Shown here one piece after another: positions 47,163 to 57,391 of a stretch of DNA of 64,000 bases. The DNA is taken from NCBI GenBank assembly GCA_024752435.1, contig CP103023.1:1488001-1552000 (forward strand), read 5' to 3'. The DNA is from Allantophomopsis cytisporea. Its lineage: Eukaryota > Ascomycota > Leotiomycetes > Phacidiales > Phacidiaceae. A program made the position numbers and the translations under genes. The notes below the pieces were generated by a model. That model was given only the letters and a program-made list of their open reading frames with translations, was not told the origin of the DNA and ran no database searches. How positions within the stretch are numbered: the stretch's first letter is position 1; every line of letters starts with the position of its first letter.

Positions 47163-48023
47163 TGAATTCCTTCTCAAGCTCATCCCAGGCATTTGTTTCG
47201 CGTTCAGCTTTAGCAGTTGCTTCATCATCCGTGTCTTGCGCAATTGGTGTTCCTATGTCGGCAGTATCGACTTGTCCCAGGCCCTGAATGACTCCTTCGA
47301 CCTTCTTCTTCATCTCCATGATACCTTCTGTTTCTCGTTTTGAACGCTCAAGTTGATCTTCCATCATCATGATCAGTGATTCGCGAGCTTGATGAGGTCT
47401 GTATTCGTTCAGAAGATGGTGGAAATTGATGAAGTGGGTTCGCAGATCCTGGATCTTTTCTGCATACTATTCCCAGAACGTCAGTGACATTGAGCAAGAT
47501 GAGGAAGCTTACAGGATAACTTACGTGGTCTGGATTGACACTTAAAACTCCCACAAGTTCCAGAAAGTTCAAAAGGATCGACTTCGCAAGCTTTTTGAGG
47601 TAAAATGCTCGATCTTCGTGCTTGTGGTCATCCTCTGTTGTGTTGTACAACTGCTTCACGCCCGCTTGTTCGAGGGTTGGTAAAGTCTCATTCAACTGTA
47701 TCAAAGAGTCAGTCGAAGTCTCGTAAAATGTGGTTAAGTCAACTTACATCGAACTGAGCTCCGAAGCTTCGATAGATCCCATTTGCTGGTGGCTCTGGCG
47801 GTTGGAGATAACGCAATTCAGCTGGTAAGTCGAGCAGACGCAATGTTCGCTTGGAACCATCTGCCACTTCTCGAGTAACACCACCATTGAATTGATCCGA
47901 TGATTCGCGCTCAGTTAGAAGAGTTTGGAGACGGTTCAGATTCTCGTGTGTAAAGTGTTTGTAGAATGGTGGTGGGGTCGGGAACGCAGCTGCGATTGAG
48001 TTAACCTGCTGTTGCTCGGCCAT
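47158..48023 (-). CDS. MED7: Mediator complex subunit 7
   Basis: Three exons, complement(47158-47466, 47525-47695, 47748-48023), give 251 aa. Both introns (52 and 58 nt) have GTAAGTT donors and TAG or CAG acceptors and fall between codons. The N-terminus AAAFPTPPPFYKHFTHENL is the diagnostic Med7 motif that docks on the Med middle module. It is followed by the LRYLQPPEPPANGIYRSFG segment and helices LPTLEQAGVKQLY and RAFYLKKLAKSILLNFLELVG. The second half forms the long coiled coil that pairs with Med21 (HFINFHHLLNEYRPHQARES, ERSKRETEGIMEMKKKVEG). It is an essential component of the RNA polymerase II coactivator. Its stop codon lies inside the last unit of a minisatellite. Confidence 0.96.
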
Positions 48024-48910
48024 CGTGGTCGATTCCTGTCAGATCGAGGTGATGGTCTTGAATACGCCTCTCAATTTAGGCTACACGATCGCTCTCTGTC
48101 AAGATTCGAATGAACGATAGGGTTTGAGTATGAGCGTTTGAGTTTATGGTGCGCAATATCGATTCCTCTGGGTAGTAGAAGATGGAGTCTGTGTATGTAC
48201 GAGTGTGTAGTCCCTGACGAATTGTACAGGAATGAGTTAGAGTGTGGGTATGTATGTGAACATGAGCGCAACTCAATACTTCTCAGATGTGGAAGATGAA
48301 GCCTCGATCAGAGTTGTGTGCGTATGGACGTCGAATGCTTTGTATTGGATTGTGGAAGCTGAATTCGACTATGCGTGGTCGCTTTCTTTCAGATATCGAA
48401 AACAAGAGACGCTTCAAGAGCATTCAATGCATGAATGAGTCCAGAGAAGCTTTAGGACACACTCGAATTGCTGAGTAGATACCAAATTAATTGCTGTTCT
48501 TGGTTGGTTATTTGCGCAACTTATTTTGTTTTGAGAATGCGACGTGGACATGATTCGCGGAAAGAAAGGCTGAGGTCGATGAATTGATGCTGGGGTGGAA
48601 GTAGGGGCCCATGCTCAAGCTATGAAGCGGAAGGGTACTGCCGACAAGGCTGAGATGTAGTACCTTAGGTAATGTATGGATTGAGTGAGCGATCGTGTGC
48701 CACAACGCTGGTTGGTTTCGTGTGAACTTTTGAACAACTGGCTGCAAACCAGATCCGGGCTTCCATTTTTCGACCTCTTCCTTCTTTCTGCATTTGAAGT
48801 TGTATTTGAGAACACAGCGCTGTGTGTATCATGATGTCATCGCCGAGGAGGAATGGCGGTCTGGCAAATAGGACAGGTGTTATAGGATCAATTGCTAGAT
48901 TCTGGCAGGT
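48024..48910. promoter_or_regulatory. divergent intergenic between MED7 and the PAP2 phosphatase
   Basis: 887 bp between divergent starts, expected to carry both promoters. Short frames up to 92 codons occur but none is convincing. Confidence 0.45.
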
Positions 48911-50306
48911 ATGCGATCGAATGTCCATGTTGGAGAGAAGCAACTGAGTTTTGTGTCACAGAAGACATATGCCCCAGATTATGTAGGGTTGGCAGTGTTG
49001 TTGACTGCATATCTCCTTGTAAGCCCCTTTGTATCTCATTTTCCAGACTGTCATGTGATTCGAGAGAACGCTTCGACTTCGAGAGACGTATCAGATCTAT
49101 ACTGCCAGCAGCATCGTGATCAATGTCTTCGATTGGTTGAGTATGGCTCGGTACTCGGGTTGACTGACATGTGATGAAAGATCCAATTTCTCGTAAAGCC
49201 TTTTCATCGAATGTTCTACTTGGACAACATCAATATCCAGTATCCTCACGCCCTCATCGAACGGGTGCCTGTACCATGGCTGTTCGTGTATGCGGGTGGT
49301 GTGCCGTTGTCGATCCTGCTGCTCTGGTGCGCTGTGACGAGGGCTGGCGTCCATAAGAGCCATGTTACCCTTCTTGGGTTCTTCATCAGGTGAGCTGCTC
49401 TCATTGTCGTTGCCGGGATACGTGTGCGTGCAGGGACGTATATCTTTCGCAGAGGCATCGAAGGTCGTTGGCGGATTTGGTATCGGGCGGTGTTCGGAAT
49501 GAGCTCGGGTGGCTAAACGTGGCTGCATCGAAAGATGCAGAGGGTTGATGTCGTCGAGCCATAAACCGGAATGCTCGAGAATTCCGAAACCGAGAAGTCG
49601 TATTCGACACAGAGGCTGACACTCTTCAGCATGATCATGACTTCTTTCGTAACCGATGTAATCAAGAACGCGGTCGGACGTCCACGACCGGATCTTATTG
49701 CACGCTGCAAGCCGTTGACAGGAACGGCTCAGCACAAATTGGTGACATGGGAGGTTTGTACCGAAACAGATCTACACACACTTCATGATGGATGGCGAAG
49801 CTTTCCATCAGGCCATTCTTCCTTTGCCTTCAGTGGGCTCGGTTTCCTGGCCCTTTTTCTGTGTGGTCAGATGCACGTGTTTCGACCTCGTTCTGACCTT
49901 GGTCGATGTCTCCTTGGGCTGAGTCCGTTGCTTGCTGCTGCGATCATCGCTATCAGTCGATGTGAGGATTACCGGTGAGTACTATGCTCAACACGGCAAG
50001 AAACACGATGGATGGCCTATGTCCTGGCTCATCATCCGAGTGTTGTTGTCAGTACACGCCTTTGCTGATAGTCGCAGGCATGATGTGTACGACATATCCG
50101 TGGGCTCAATCCTTGGTTCTATGATAGCACACTTCTCATATAGAAGGTACTTCCCCAGGCTGAGATCCGCACGGTGCGGCGAGCCGTTCCCATCGAGGGA
50201 AACGAGCTTCAATGCCGGCTTTTCGAAAGTCAAAGGGGACGAAGAGACTGGGAGGGAATTGCGGGACTTCGAATCGGAAGTCATCGAAGTTGGCGAAAGC
50301 GAATAG
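48911..50306 (+). CDS. PAP2-family lipid phosphate phosphatase (LPP/DPP1-like)
   Basis: Four exons (48911-49018, 49199-49389, 49615-49974, 50078-50306) sum to 888 nt, 295 aa. All three catalytic motifs of the PAP2 superfamily are intact: KNAVGRPRP (Lys117 to Pro125), PSGHSSF (His167) and SRCEDYRHDVYD (Arg215, His221, Asp225). About six transmembrane helices are visible, with the typical PFHRMFYLDNINIQYPHA loop after the first helix. It should dephosphorylate phosphatidate, lysophosphatidate or diacylglycerol pyrophosphate in an internal or vacuolar membrane, as yeast Dpp1/Lpp1 do. The tail is hydrophilic and Glu-rich. Introns one and three are long for the window (180 and 225 nt for the first two, 103 nt for the third). 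The start at 48911 (MRSNVHVGEKQLSF) is followed immediately by KTYAPDYVGL, the usual beginning of the first helix. Confidence 0.9.
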
Positions 50307-50414
50307 CAAAACAATGGGCGTTGGTCGCCATCGTCGCGGCCGTGATCAAGCGAGGATCTGTCGACTGCGATGGTGTGATTGAAGGCACCAACGGGGCCCC
50401 GCTGCGTCGCTACT

Positions 50415-51941
50415 CTAGGCGGCGTCAAGCTGTTGTTGAAGGCGTTCAACCTCACTTTGAGCAAGCTCGAGATCCAATTGGGTGTCCTCGAGTTCACTCT
50501 CGACATCGCTGATTGCGATGGAGTGATCCACTCGAATGGCCCGGATCTCGGCTTCATGCTCTTCGTGGGCTCTCGTGAGTTCGAGGTTCAACTCTTCCCA
50601 TTGCTGGTTGAATCTCTCCTCATTGGCTTCGATCACTTGAACTTGCGCTCTTCGTGTCTCAGCCATGATCTCCGCCTTCAACTGGAGCATTCTTTCCGCC
50701 TCTTTCTTGTCCTCCCCCCAAGCTGCCTTTGTCTGCTCGAGCTCTTGCTCGAGCTTTCTGATCCGATCCATTGCGGCATCGGAAGCATGCTCGTTCTCCT
50801 CGAGCTGGCCGCATGCGACCTCGAGGTTCATCGCCGTTTCCTCGAGTTGCTCCTTGACGGATGCCAACTCTCCACTAGCTACCTCAGCTCGACGCTCAGC
50901 CTCAGAAGAGGCATTTTCAGCGGTCCCCAGTAATTCGTTGTAGGCGCGGCGGGCGTCATCGCGTTCGGCCTCGGCATCGATGATGCGCTTCTCAAGCTGA
51001 CCGTAGATACGGGTCAGGTATGGGCGTACTTGCTGTTGACGCTGCTGGTAGGCTTCCTCTGCAGATCCGCGCAGTGCCGCGATCTCGAGCGCATGTGCAG
51101 CTCGGGCAGATTCCACCGCAGCGTCCGCCTGAGAAGCCAGGAGGCGTCTCTCGTCCCGCATTGCCTCAGCCAGCTGCTCTTTGACCTGAGCGCGTACTCG
51201 AGACTCGAAAGTCTCTTGTAGCTGGGAGGCAGCGATGCGGGCCTCGCGCAACTCCTTTGCGGCTTCCTCCGCCTTCTTCTCATGTTGACCGATGGTGGCG
51301 ATGAAGCGAGCTCTCTCGGCTTCGAATACCTCGGTCCTTGTCGCATCCTGATCCTTGTCGCTAGTAGTTTGGCGTGTAGCGACGTTGACCTGAGGAGCAA
51401 CAGCGCCGCTGTGCGAGGCAATGGAATCTGCCAAGCGGGCGGTACGCTGTCGCTCATTGTCGCGCAGTTGTTGAAGACGAACGAGCTCTTGTACTTGAGA
51501 CTGGTACTCGAGCTGTTGGTGGGACAACTGCTGCTGGAGGTCGGCGATTTCCTGACGGAGAGAGTCCTGAAGGTGCAGGTCAGGTTGACGCTGCTGGTGG
51601 GACTGCTCCGAAGTTCGAAGATCAAGGATCATGGCGTTCAATGCTGTGATCTGGGCGTTCGCGGCGTTCAAGCTGGCCTCCAAAGCACGAATGCTGGAGG
51701 GGTAGATGACCTTGAAGGCGATGTCACGCAATCGTCCAAAGAGGCGGAAAGCGGTGTCCCAGATATCAACAGAGAAGTCTTCCTCACTGGCCATGACCAG
51801 ATAGAGGAGGCCAATCACGACGACGATTGGCTTGACTGAGCCGAGCACGACATACTTGAGTATGGTCCAAATGCTCACGTCGAAGGAAAGGCAGCCAAGG
51901 ATGAAGAGAAAGAGATAGATAAAAACCACGTGAGAGAACAT
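50415..51941 (-). CDS. membrane-anchored coiled-coil protein
   Basis: Uninterrupted frame of 508 aa. Two hydrophobic segments near the N-terminus (VVFIYLFLFILGCLSF and VLGSVKPIVVVIGLLYLVMA) suggest a hairpin or double-pass membrane anchor. From about residue 85 to the end the protein is one long Glu/Gln/Arg/Ala-rich coiled coil with heptad character (LQQQLSHQQLEYQSQVQEL, AERRAEVASGELASVKEQL, LELTRAHEEHEAEIRAIR). I do not recognise a named family; it may be a lineage-specific tether or scaffold. Its codon use is GC-richer than the neighbouring hypothetical gene. It converges on the PAP2 phosphatase gene with only 108 bp between stop codons. Confidence 0.78.
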   Translation of the reverse strand: MFSHVVFIYLFLFILGCLSFDVSIWTILKYVVLGSVKPIVVVIGLLYLVMASEEDFSVDIWDTAFRLFGRLRDIAFKVIYPSSIRALEASLNAANAQITALNAMILDLRTSEQSHQQRQPDLHLQDSLRQEIADLQQQLSHQQLEYQSQVQELVRLQQLRDNERQRTARLADSIASHSGAVAPQVNVATRQTTSDKDQDATRTEVFEAERARFIATIGQHEKKAEEAAKELREARIAASQLQETFESRVRAQVKEQLAEAMRDERRLLASQADAAVESARAAHALEIAALRGSAEEAYQQRQQQVRPYLTRIYGQLEKRIIDAEAERDDARRAYNELLGTAENASSEAERRAEVASGELASVKEQLEETAMNLEVACGQLEENEHASDAAMDRIRKLEQELEQTKAAWGEDKKEAERMLQLKAEIMAETRRAQVQVIEANEERFNQQWEELNLELTRAHEEHEAEIRAIRVDHSIAISDVESELEDTQLDLELAQSEVERLQQQLDAA

Positions 51942-52696
51942 CGTGGTGGTAATGACTTCTGTAATGAAGACTGTGAATTGGTGTATTGTCGAATTGGTGT
52001 TTGCCGTTGGCGTTTGCTGGTGTTGTGAATGTGTGGATTCGTGAATGTGTGAGTTCTCGTTGTTGTTGTTCTGAAGTGGTGGAAAGTGTGGTAGAAACCT
52101 AGAAGTCCTGGATATGTGCGTGGGAGAAACAGTGGCAAGGCTTTATTCGGGGTTGCTCACAACAGGACAACCGCTCACATTCGCATCGCTTCCTTTTCGG
52201 GAACAACACAAACACTTCACAATTTCTTACAAGCTACACAATCAATACTCTCAATTATAGACTCATATTATAGCTGTAATCTATAGCATTGTAATCATCA
52301 AAGAATTATTTATCCTTCCTATTTGTGTGATGTGAAGCATTCATTATGCCGAGACCATGAACGACTCACGTGACTTTAGATGAGGTGGTTTAGTGATGCT
52401 TAATATGGAGCTTTCCAACCTCCCGGTTTATTTTCATAAGAAAAGGTGGTTCACGTGAGTTGAGTAGTATGAGACGATGCTTCATAACGTTGAGTCCACG
52501 AAAAAATACTACAGCTTATGCAAATGCAGTTTTACAAGATCGACTGACTGACTCAGATATGATTACAACTGTTGCACGCAGCTCACAAGGTACGGTATAA
52601 TGCATATATGTTGTGGTAGACATGAAGGAAATTCATTAGACTATATACAAATTAAATCATCACCTCGTCCTGATTGCCTACCATCTCAGGTCCTCC
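51942..52696. other. intergenic, nothing recognised
   Basis: 755 bp. The left part is the promoter and 5' leader of the coiled-coil gene, G/T-rich on the plus strand. The rest is the 3' flank of the peroxygenase gene, AT-rich with no repeat. Confidence 0.5.
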
Positions 52697-54111
52697 TCAA
52701 ACTGTGCCAGTGGCTCCAGGGTAGGCGGAGAACTGACTATCATCGATGCTAGTCAGCTGCGGGCAGTCAAGTCCCGAAATAGCAGTGCTGATAGCACTGG
52801 TAACCTTGGCCACAGCGGAGGCTGTATCTGTAAAGATGCCCTTCACAAGATCTGGTGTGGCTTGTTGAGCAAACTGGAAGGCGAAGCATGCTGCATTGTT
52901 GCCCTGGGCAAAAGTTGCTGCGTTGAAAACACCACCTGTGAGGTCTTCAATGTTGACACCCGTGAAGCTATTCGTAGTGCCGGTATTTCCTCCTACATCA
53001 AGGAATTGAGGATACTTAAGGGCGGCTGCGAGCAAGTCTATGTTAAAGTATGGAATGGTGTACTCATCACCGATAGCACCTAAAGAATACATTAGTGAGT
53101 CTAGTATACAATAGGTTCTGATTTAAGATAAGAACATAGTTCATTGTAGAGTCTGTTAGAAGCTTCGGCAGAGGTTGGTTACTTACGTTTGTACCAGTTA
53201 TCTGGAATTCTCTCATTTCCTTCAACCCATTCGAAGTCGTCAGGAGAATCGCCAGTGATGGAGAAGAACGATTTGAGAACGTTCTGATCTAGAATACCTT
53301 CAGGATATTCCGCGGACTTATTCGCCATGAAACGGTAGATGAAGGTATACGCAGCAGGCTGCACCAAAACTCCAGAGAATGGACCATTGAAGAAGTATGG
53401 GTTATTATCGATGGACTGTTGGAAACGCTGAGCACGGAAATCGGCAAGAATGTCAAGATCGTAGTTTGCAGTAGCTTCATCGGTCTGGTAGGCGAAAAGC
53501 TGTTTAAACTGGGGCAATTGAACCTTGTAGTCATCTCCGTATTCATAAAGATCACCACGGGTGGGTGAAACGTCAGACTCGTATTTGTTATGGGATCCCG
53601 AGATACCTTGAGGTTCGCTAAGAAGACCGAGACTGTTCAAGGATCCTCCCAAGAGGGTGGAAGGGGAAGGTCCTCCTATTGACCAACCAAGCAAGTCACC
53701 ATCGATCGCAGCCCCGTATATAGAAAGGAAGGCGGCCAGATCAACACCCATACCAAAGACCGAGTTGGTTGCATCAATGAACTGACCGATTGTAGCATAA
53801 CCATTATGCGGAAGGTAGTTGTGGTTGGCTAAGGCATTTAGACCTGGACATGGACCTCGAAGGTCATTCGGACCAGGAGGTACAAAGGCATGAGTACCAG
53901 TAGTCGAGATGTATTGTGCTGATGCATCGAAGGTTGTTGCTTGGCGCTTCTTGATACGGTTCTCAGGTGAAAGAGAACCCTCAACTCTCTTTGCGAGAGC
54001 CTCAAGCTCCTCCGGTGGAGTTCTCTTTAGAGCCTCCATCATACCTGATGGAAAGGCATGAGTAGAGGAGAGGAGTGCCGTAACACTAATGATGGATAAT
54101 GAATACTTCAT
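52697..54111 (-). CDS. secreted heme-thiolate peroxidase / unspecific peroxygenase-like (peroxidase family 2)
   Basis: Two exons, complement(52697-53079, 53187-54111), give 435 aa; the 107-nt intron has a GTAAGTA donor. The frame extends 35 codons upstream, but Met at 54111 gives a clear signal peptide (MKYSLSIISVTALLSSTHAF). A dibasic site (RIKKRQ, residues 52-57) suggests Kex2 removal of a propeptide. The heme ligand is Cys88 in RGPCPGLNALANHNYLPHNG, the PCP motif. The acid-base region YESDVSPTRGDLYEYGD matches the E-x-D-x-S-x-T-R pattern of peroxygenases, with Ser in place of the usual Gly or His. Family members oxidise or halogenate aromatic and aliphatic substrates using hydrogen peroxide outside the cell. 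The substrate is unknown. Confidence 0.92.
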
Positions 54112-55763
54112 TGTAATGATGATATGAAATAGTTCTTGACATGAAGACGAAATGTAATACCTGTGGTGGAAGTCATAACCTTTATAGTTGCTCTTTGTGT
54201 GGTACAACTTCTCCACATTCTTCTTGAACCACCGAGGTCAAGGGTTGTATCGCGTACTATCGTATCATAGTCTCTCCATAATTTCAAGATCTTTAACTTG
54301 TTTGGCCAAGTGTCATACCCCTCTTAGACTGACAATATCTACAGTGTAACTAACTTCGGCATTCATCTCTCATCGAATAGACCATGAGTTTTGCAACCTT
54401 GCCGGATTAATATAGTGTCAGTTACTGTTAGTTGGCGGACAGCGGCTCCTGTCGCTGGGACATGGTCAGTAGGAGTGAAATACATGACTGAACTACGTAG
54501 GGTAATGAGGCCTTAAGCCCGTATTCAATGACTTCAGATTTCCCTTGGACGCACTGTATGACCCTGAATTTCTTTGCCATCCACAAGGAAATGTACTTGC
54601 CGATCAGCTAAAGTGGTAGCAGTAACGCCACAATTTCCAGAAATCTATCATCTATCGCCCGGTACGGAACTGACGTCAATTTATATGATGGGAGAGGCAT
54701 GGGAGAGGCGTTAAAGAGGCGTGATGGATACTCTAGGGATTGGTTCCTGATGCTCTATGAAGAACTTGGCGCAGCCACTCTGAATAAGCTTAATGCCGAT
54801 CACTGCGGGGCATGAACCACTTTACCAGATGCCTCGGCAGGCTACGATCATCTTCCTTCCCCATTTGGGATTCTTATGACTACAAGTCACCACTGGTTCA
54901 ATAACGATCATTAATGGGGCATGAAAAAGCACAACTCTTTATGATAAATGGATTGTACATATTCGCGCGCTTCGATGACACTTGTCGACACTCTTCAGTC
55001 TTCTCTGCCTATTTGTGTGAACAATGTGGAATTCGCAGCAGTTATCTACAATGCGCAGAAATACTCTCCAAACCAATTATGTTATGTCTCGGCTTTCAGA
55101 ACTTTACAAGCTGGCTAAATATAAATATTCTAGTACTCGGGATACTTGCTGCCACTGACTGATGATACACTTTTGTGCTTAAAGTAAGAGATAAACTCCC
55201 GAACAACAAGCAAATATTAATCCTACAATTCGATATGGTAATATTTCTGAGAAACACGGCATTTGCAGTTGTGCCTCGAAGGAAGTGAGGAATATTATAC
55301 AATAAAAACTTTGTTCTCCTTAAGCATGGTTTCGAACTGACACTAGGTATTTGCAGTTGTGCCTCGAAGGAAGTGAGGAATATTATACAATAAAAACTTT
55401 GTTCTCCTTAAGCATGGTTTCGAACTGACACTAGGTGATGAAATAAAAAATGTCAGATATTATGTGGAGTAACTTCGAGGAACAGAAACCTATTGAATAA
55501 ACATATTCACCGCTTTATGCAATGTGATGTTATTTAAAAGCTGATGATGAAGAAAGTCCGTTACTCGATTTTCACCAATATTGAATTGGATAACAATCAA
55601 TTCTCACTTGAAATCCTCATGTCCATCGCCCAAAGAAATGGATAGCCATCGCAGTCTATGACCACACCATCCTTCTTTTGTTTGATTGAGTGAAGACGTA
55701 GCTCGGCCTAATAGCAGGTTTATCTGTTGTACGGCCTAGCAACTCGCAAATCCAACAGATCCA
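54112..55763. other. intergenic 1.65 kb with an exact tandem duplication
   Basis: The peroxygenase promoter lies at the left. No gene is supported. The only strong feature is the 88-bp duplication at 55261-55436. Confidence 0.55.
55261..55436. repeat. exact 88-bp tandem duplication
   Basis: Copy one is 55261-55348 and copy two is 55349-55436. The two are identical base for base, starting ATTTGCAGTTGTGCCTCG and ending GACACTAGGT. There is no coding frame through it. Identity implies a recent event or an assembly artefact. Confidence 0.95.
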
Positions 55764-56517
55764 CTACTCTCCTGCAAGAGCAATACAACTAAACCTCAGA
55801 TCGCCGGCCTCGCCCTCCATAGCCAGCACTCTACCAATTCCAAGCTCTAACGCCTTCGAGCTCAACAAATCCTCTTGACCAATCCATCCCCTATTCAGGG
55901 GCCCTTTCCTCCCTGCACCTCCTTCAAGCTCGTACAATGCCCCATCGTCCCCTCTCACAAACGCCACAAAATGAAAACTATCTGGTTCCTCCACCACAGC
56001 CGTGTCACCCATAAATGCCGCCTCTCTATGCGCATCCTCCAGCTCACGACTCTCCTCCAACACCGCCGCCCGTTCCATCATCTTCAATGGCACTGCCCGT
56101 TCTCTGATTCCCGCAAGTGTGCTCCCGGCCCGGATATACGCTTTCGCACTCCCGTTGAGACAGCAATGAAGTAGCCCGATCAGCCCGCATGCATGTCCGA
56201 TTGTCTGCTTAAACCAGAGGACTGGCTCATCGGGTCCGGAGGCTGTGTATTCAGGCTCTTGAGCATCTTCTGCTTGTCGTGATGCGTGCCAGGTTGGCGT
56301 CATAGGGATGATGACTAGCAGAGCATGAATGGGACGAGGGATTAGAGATGTAAGTTCAGCATCGAAAGAGAAGATGTCGTAGAATTGAAGGTTTGGCGAT
56401 AGACCCAGTTTATGGGAGAGATAGGTAAAGACTTCGGGATTGTTTTCTGTTATAGTTAGTAAGTTCCACTAAAGTTCGTACAAACCAACCTAGAGGTAAG
56501 AAAGTCTTCTTCGGCAT
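55764..56517 (-). CDS. ubiquitin carboxyl-terminal hydrolase (UCH, peptidase C12; Yuh1-like)
   Basis: Two exons, complement(55764-56446, 56490-56517), give 236 aa. The first exon encodes MPKKTFLPL and splices over a 43-nt intron (GTTGGT donor, CAG acceptor) to ENNPEVFTYLSHKLGLSP, the usual UCH beginning. Catalytic residues: Gln90 and Cys96 in KQTIGHACGLIGLLH, and His168 in SFHFVAFV. The fourth residue, normally Asp in a YELDG motif, is Glu184 here (YELEGGAGRKGPLNRG). Family enzymes remove small adducts from the C-terminus of ubiquitin or Nedd8 and process precursors. Length and domain order match Yuh1. The Asp-to-Glu change may be tolerated or may reduce activity. Confidence 0.93.
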
Positions 56518-57391
56518 GGTTGTTTATTATTGGGATTGTTAGGAGAATTGTATAGTTATGGTAATAGCTTATGCAAAGAGAGTAGGTAGGCTGGTCAAGG
56601 TGGAGATTCAAATAGTGTGGAGCTTATCGTTATCAATCTGCGGGGAGAATCTGGGGGGCTTACGACGTTGTTGGCGCCTTCTCAGGCTTCTACTATACTA
56701 CGTATATTACTTAGGTACCTACCTACCTACATACTTACCTACTCTCCCTCCCCCAGTATTTTCGTACGATATGTAAGTACATAACATATCCAAATTATAC
56801 CTAACCGTGACTTGCCTAGCGTACGAAAATACCGGGGGGAAGAGAGTATTGTTCAAGGCTATAGTCGACGCCTTAAACATCAGGCGGATACTGCTAAACA
56901 GTATTTTCCAGGATTATTGCTCAGGGTTACAGTCGACGCCTTAAACGTTAGGCGGATACTGCTAAACAGTATTTTCCAGGATTACCTAAGTAGGTACCTA
57001 AGGTCTCTTCGACCACTAACCGTCAGGTGACCCTGGTGACTATGGAAAATTGTGGTGTTCGACGGTTACTTAGAACCATAATCACTCTCACAACACAACA
57101 CCAAGTACCCACCAACATCAAATCTCTCCGTCGTGCCTCGATAGTGCTTTCAACGCTCTACTTGCAAAGCCAAGAAGATAACAAATACAAACAGAGCACA
57201 ATCTTAGCTCTCGGATCAATCGGTATCGACATATGTTTCTTAGTTATACAGCTGCACGAGGTAAAATGCTTTGAAAACTGCTTCGAGAATAAAAATGTGC
57301 AAGTCTCTTCAAACACATACTTCTTCAACAAAATAGGCATGGATTATAGATTTATTGTGGAACTCTTGCTATTCGATGACTGCGATTAAAT
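56518..57391. other. intergenic 0.87 kb holding a MITE-like element
   Basis: No gene is supported. The UCH promoter lies at the left. The centre is occupied by the palindromic element at 56709-57003, and the right is AT-rich 3' flank of the invertase gene. Confidence 0.55.
56709..57003. mobile_element. candidate miniature inverted-repeat element (about 295 bp)
   Basis: The ends are inverted: ACTTAGGTACCTAC (56709-56722) against GTAGGTACCTAAGG (56990-57003), 13 of 14 matching. Inside, a 27-bp inverted pair (56742-56768 and 56820-56846) matches at 23 positions and differs only by transitions. Next to it a direct repeat of about 60 bp occurs twice (about 56863-56915 and 56931-56985), sharing GTCGACGCCTTAAAC and ACTGCTAAACAGTATTTTCC. 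There is no open frame, so it would be a non-autonomous element. No target-site duplication was established. Confidence 0.5.

Noticed and set aside
50174..51839. plus-strand frames across the coiled-coil gene
   Set aside because: Antisense shadows of the 508-codon frame.
55329..55345. GGTTTCGAACTGACACT resembling a tRNA T-arm
   Set aside because: No acceptor stem, anticodon arm or A-box is positioned upstream, and the sequence is simply part of the 88-bp duplication.
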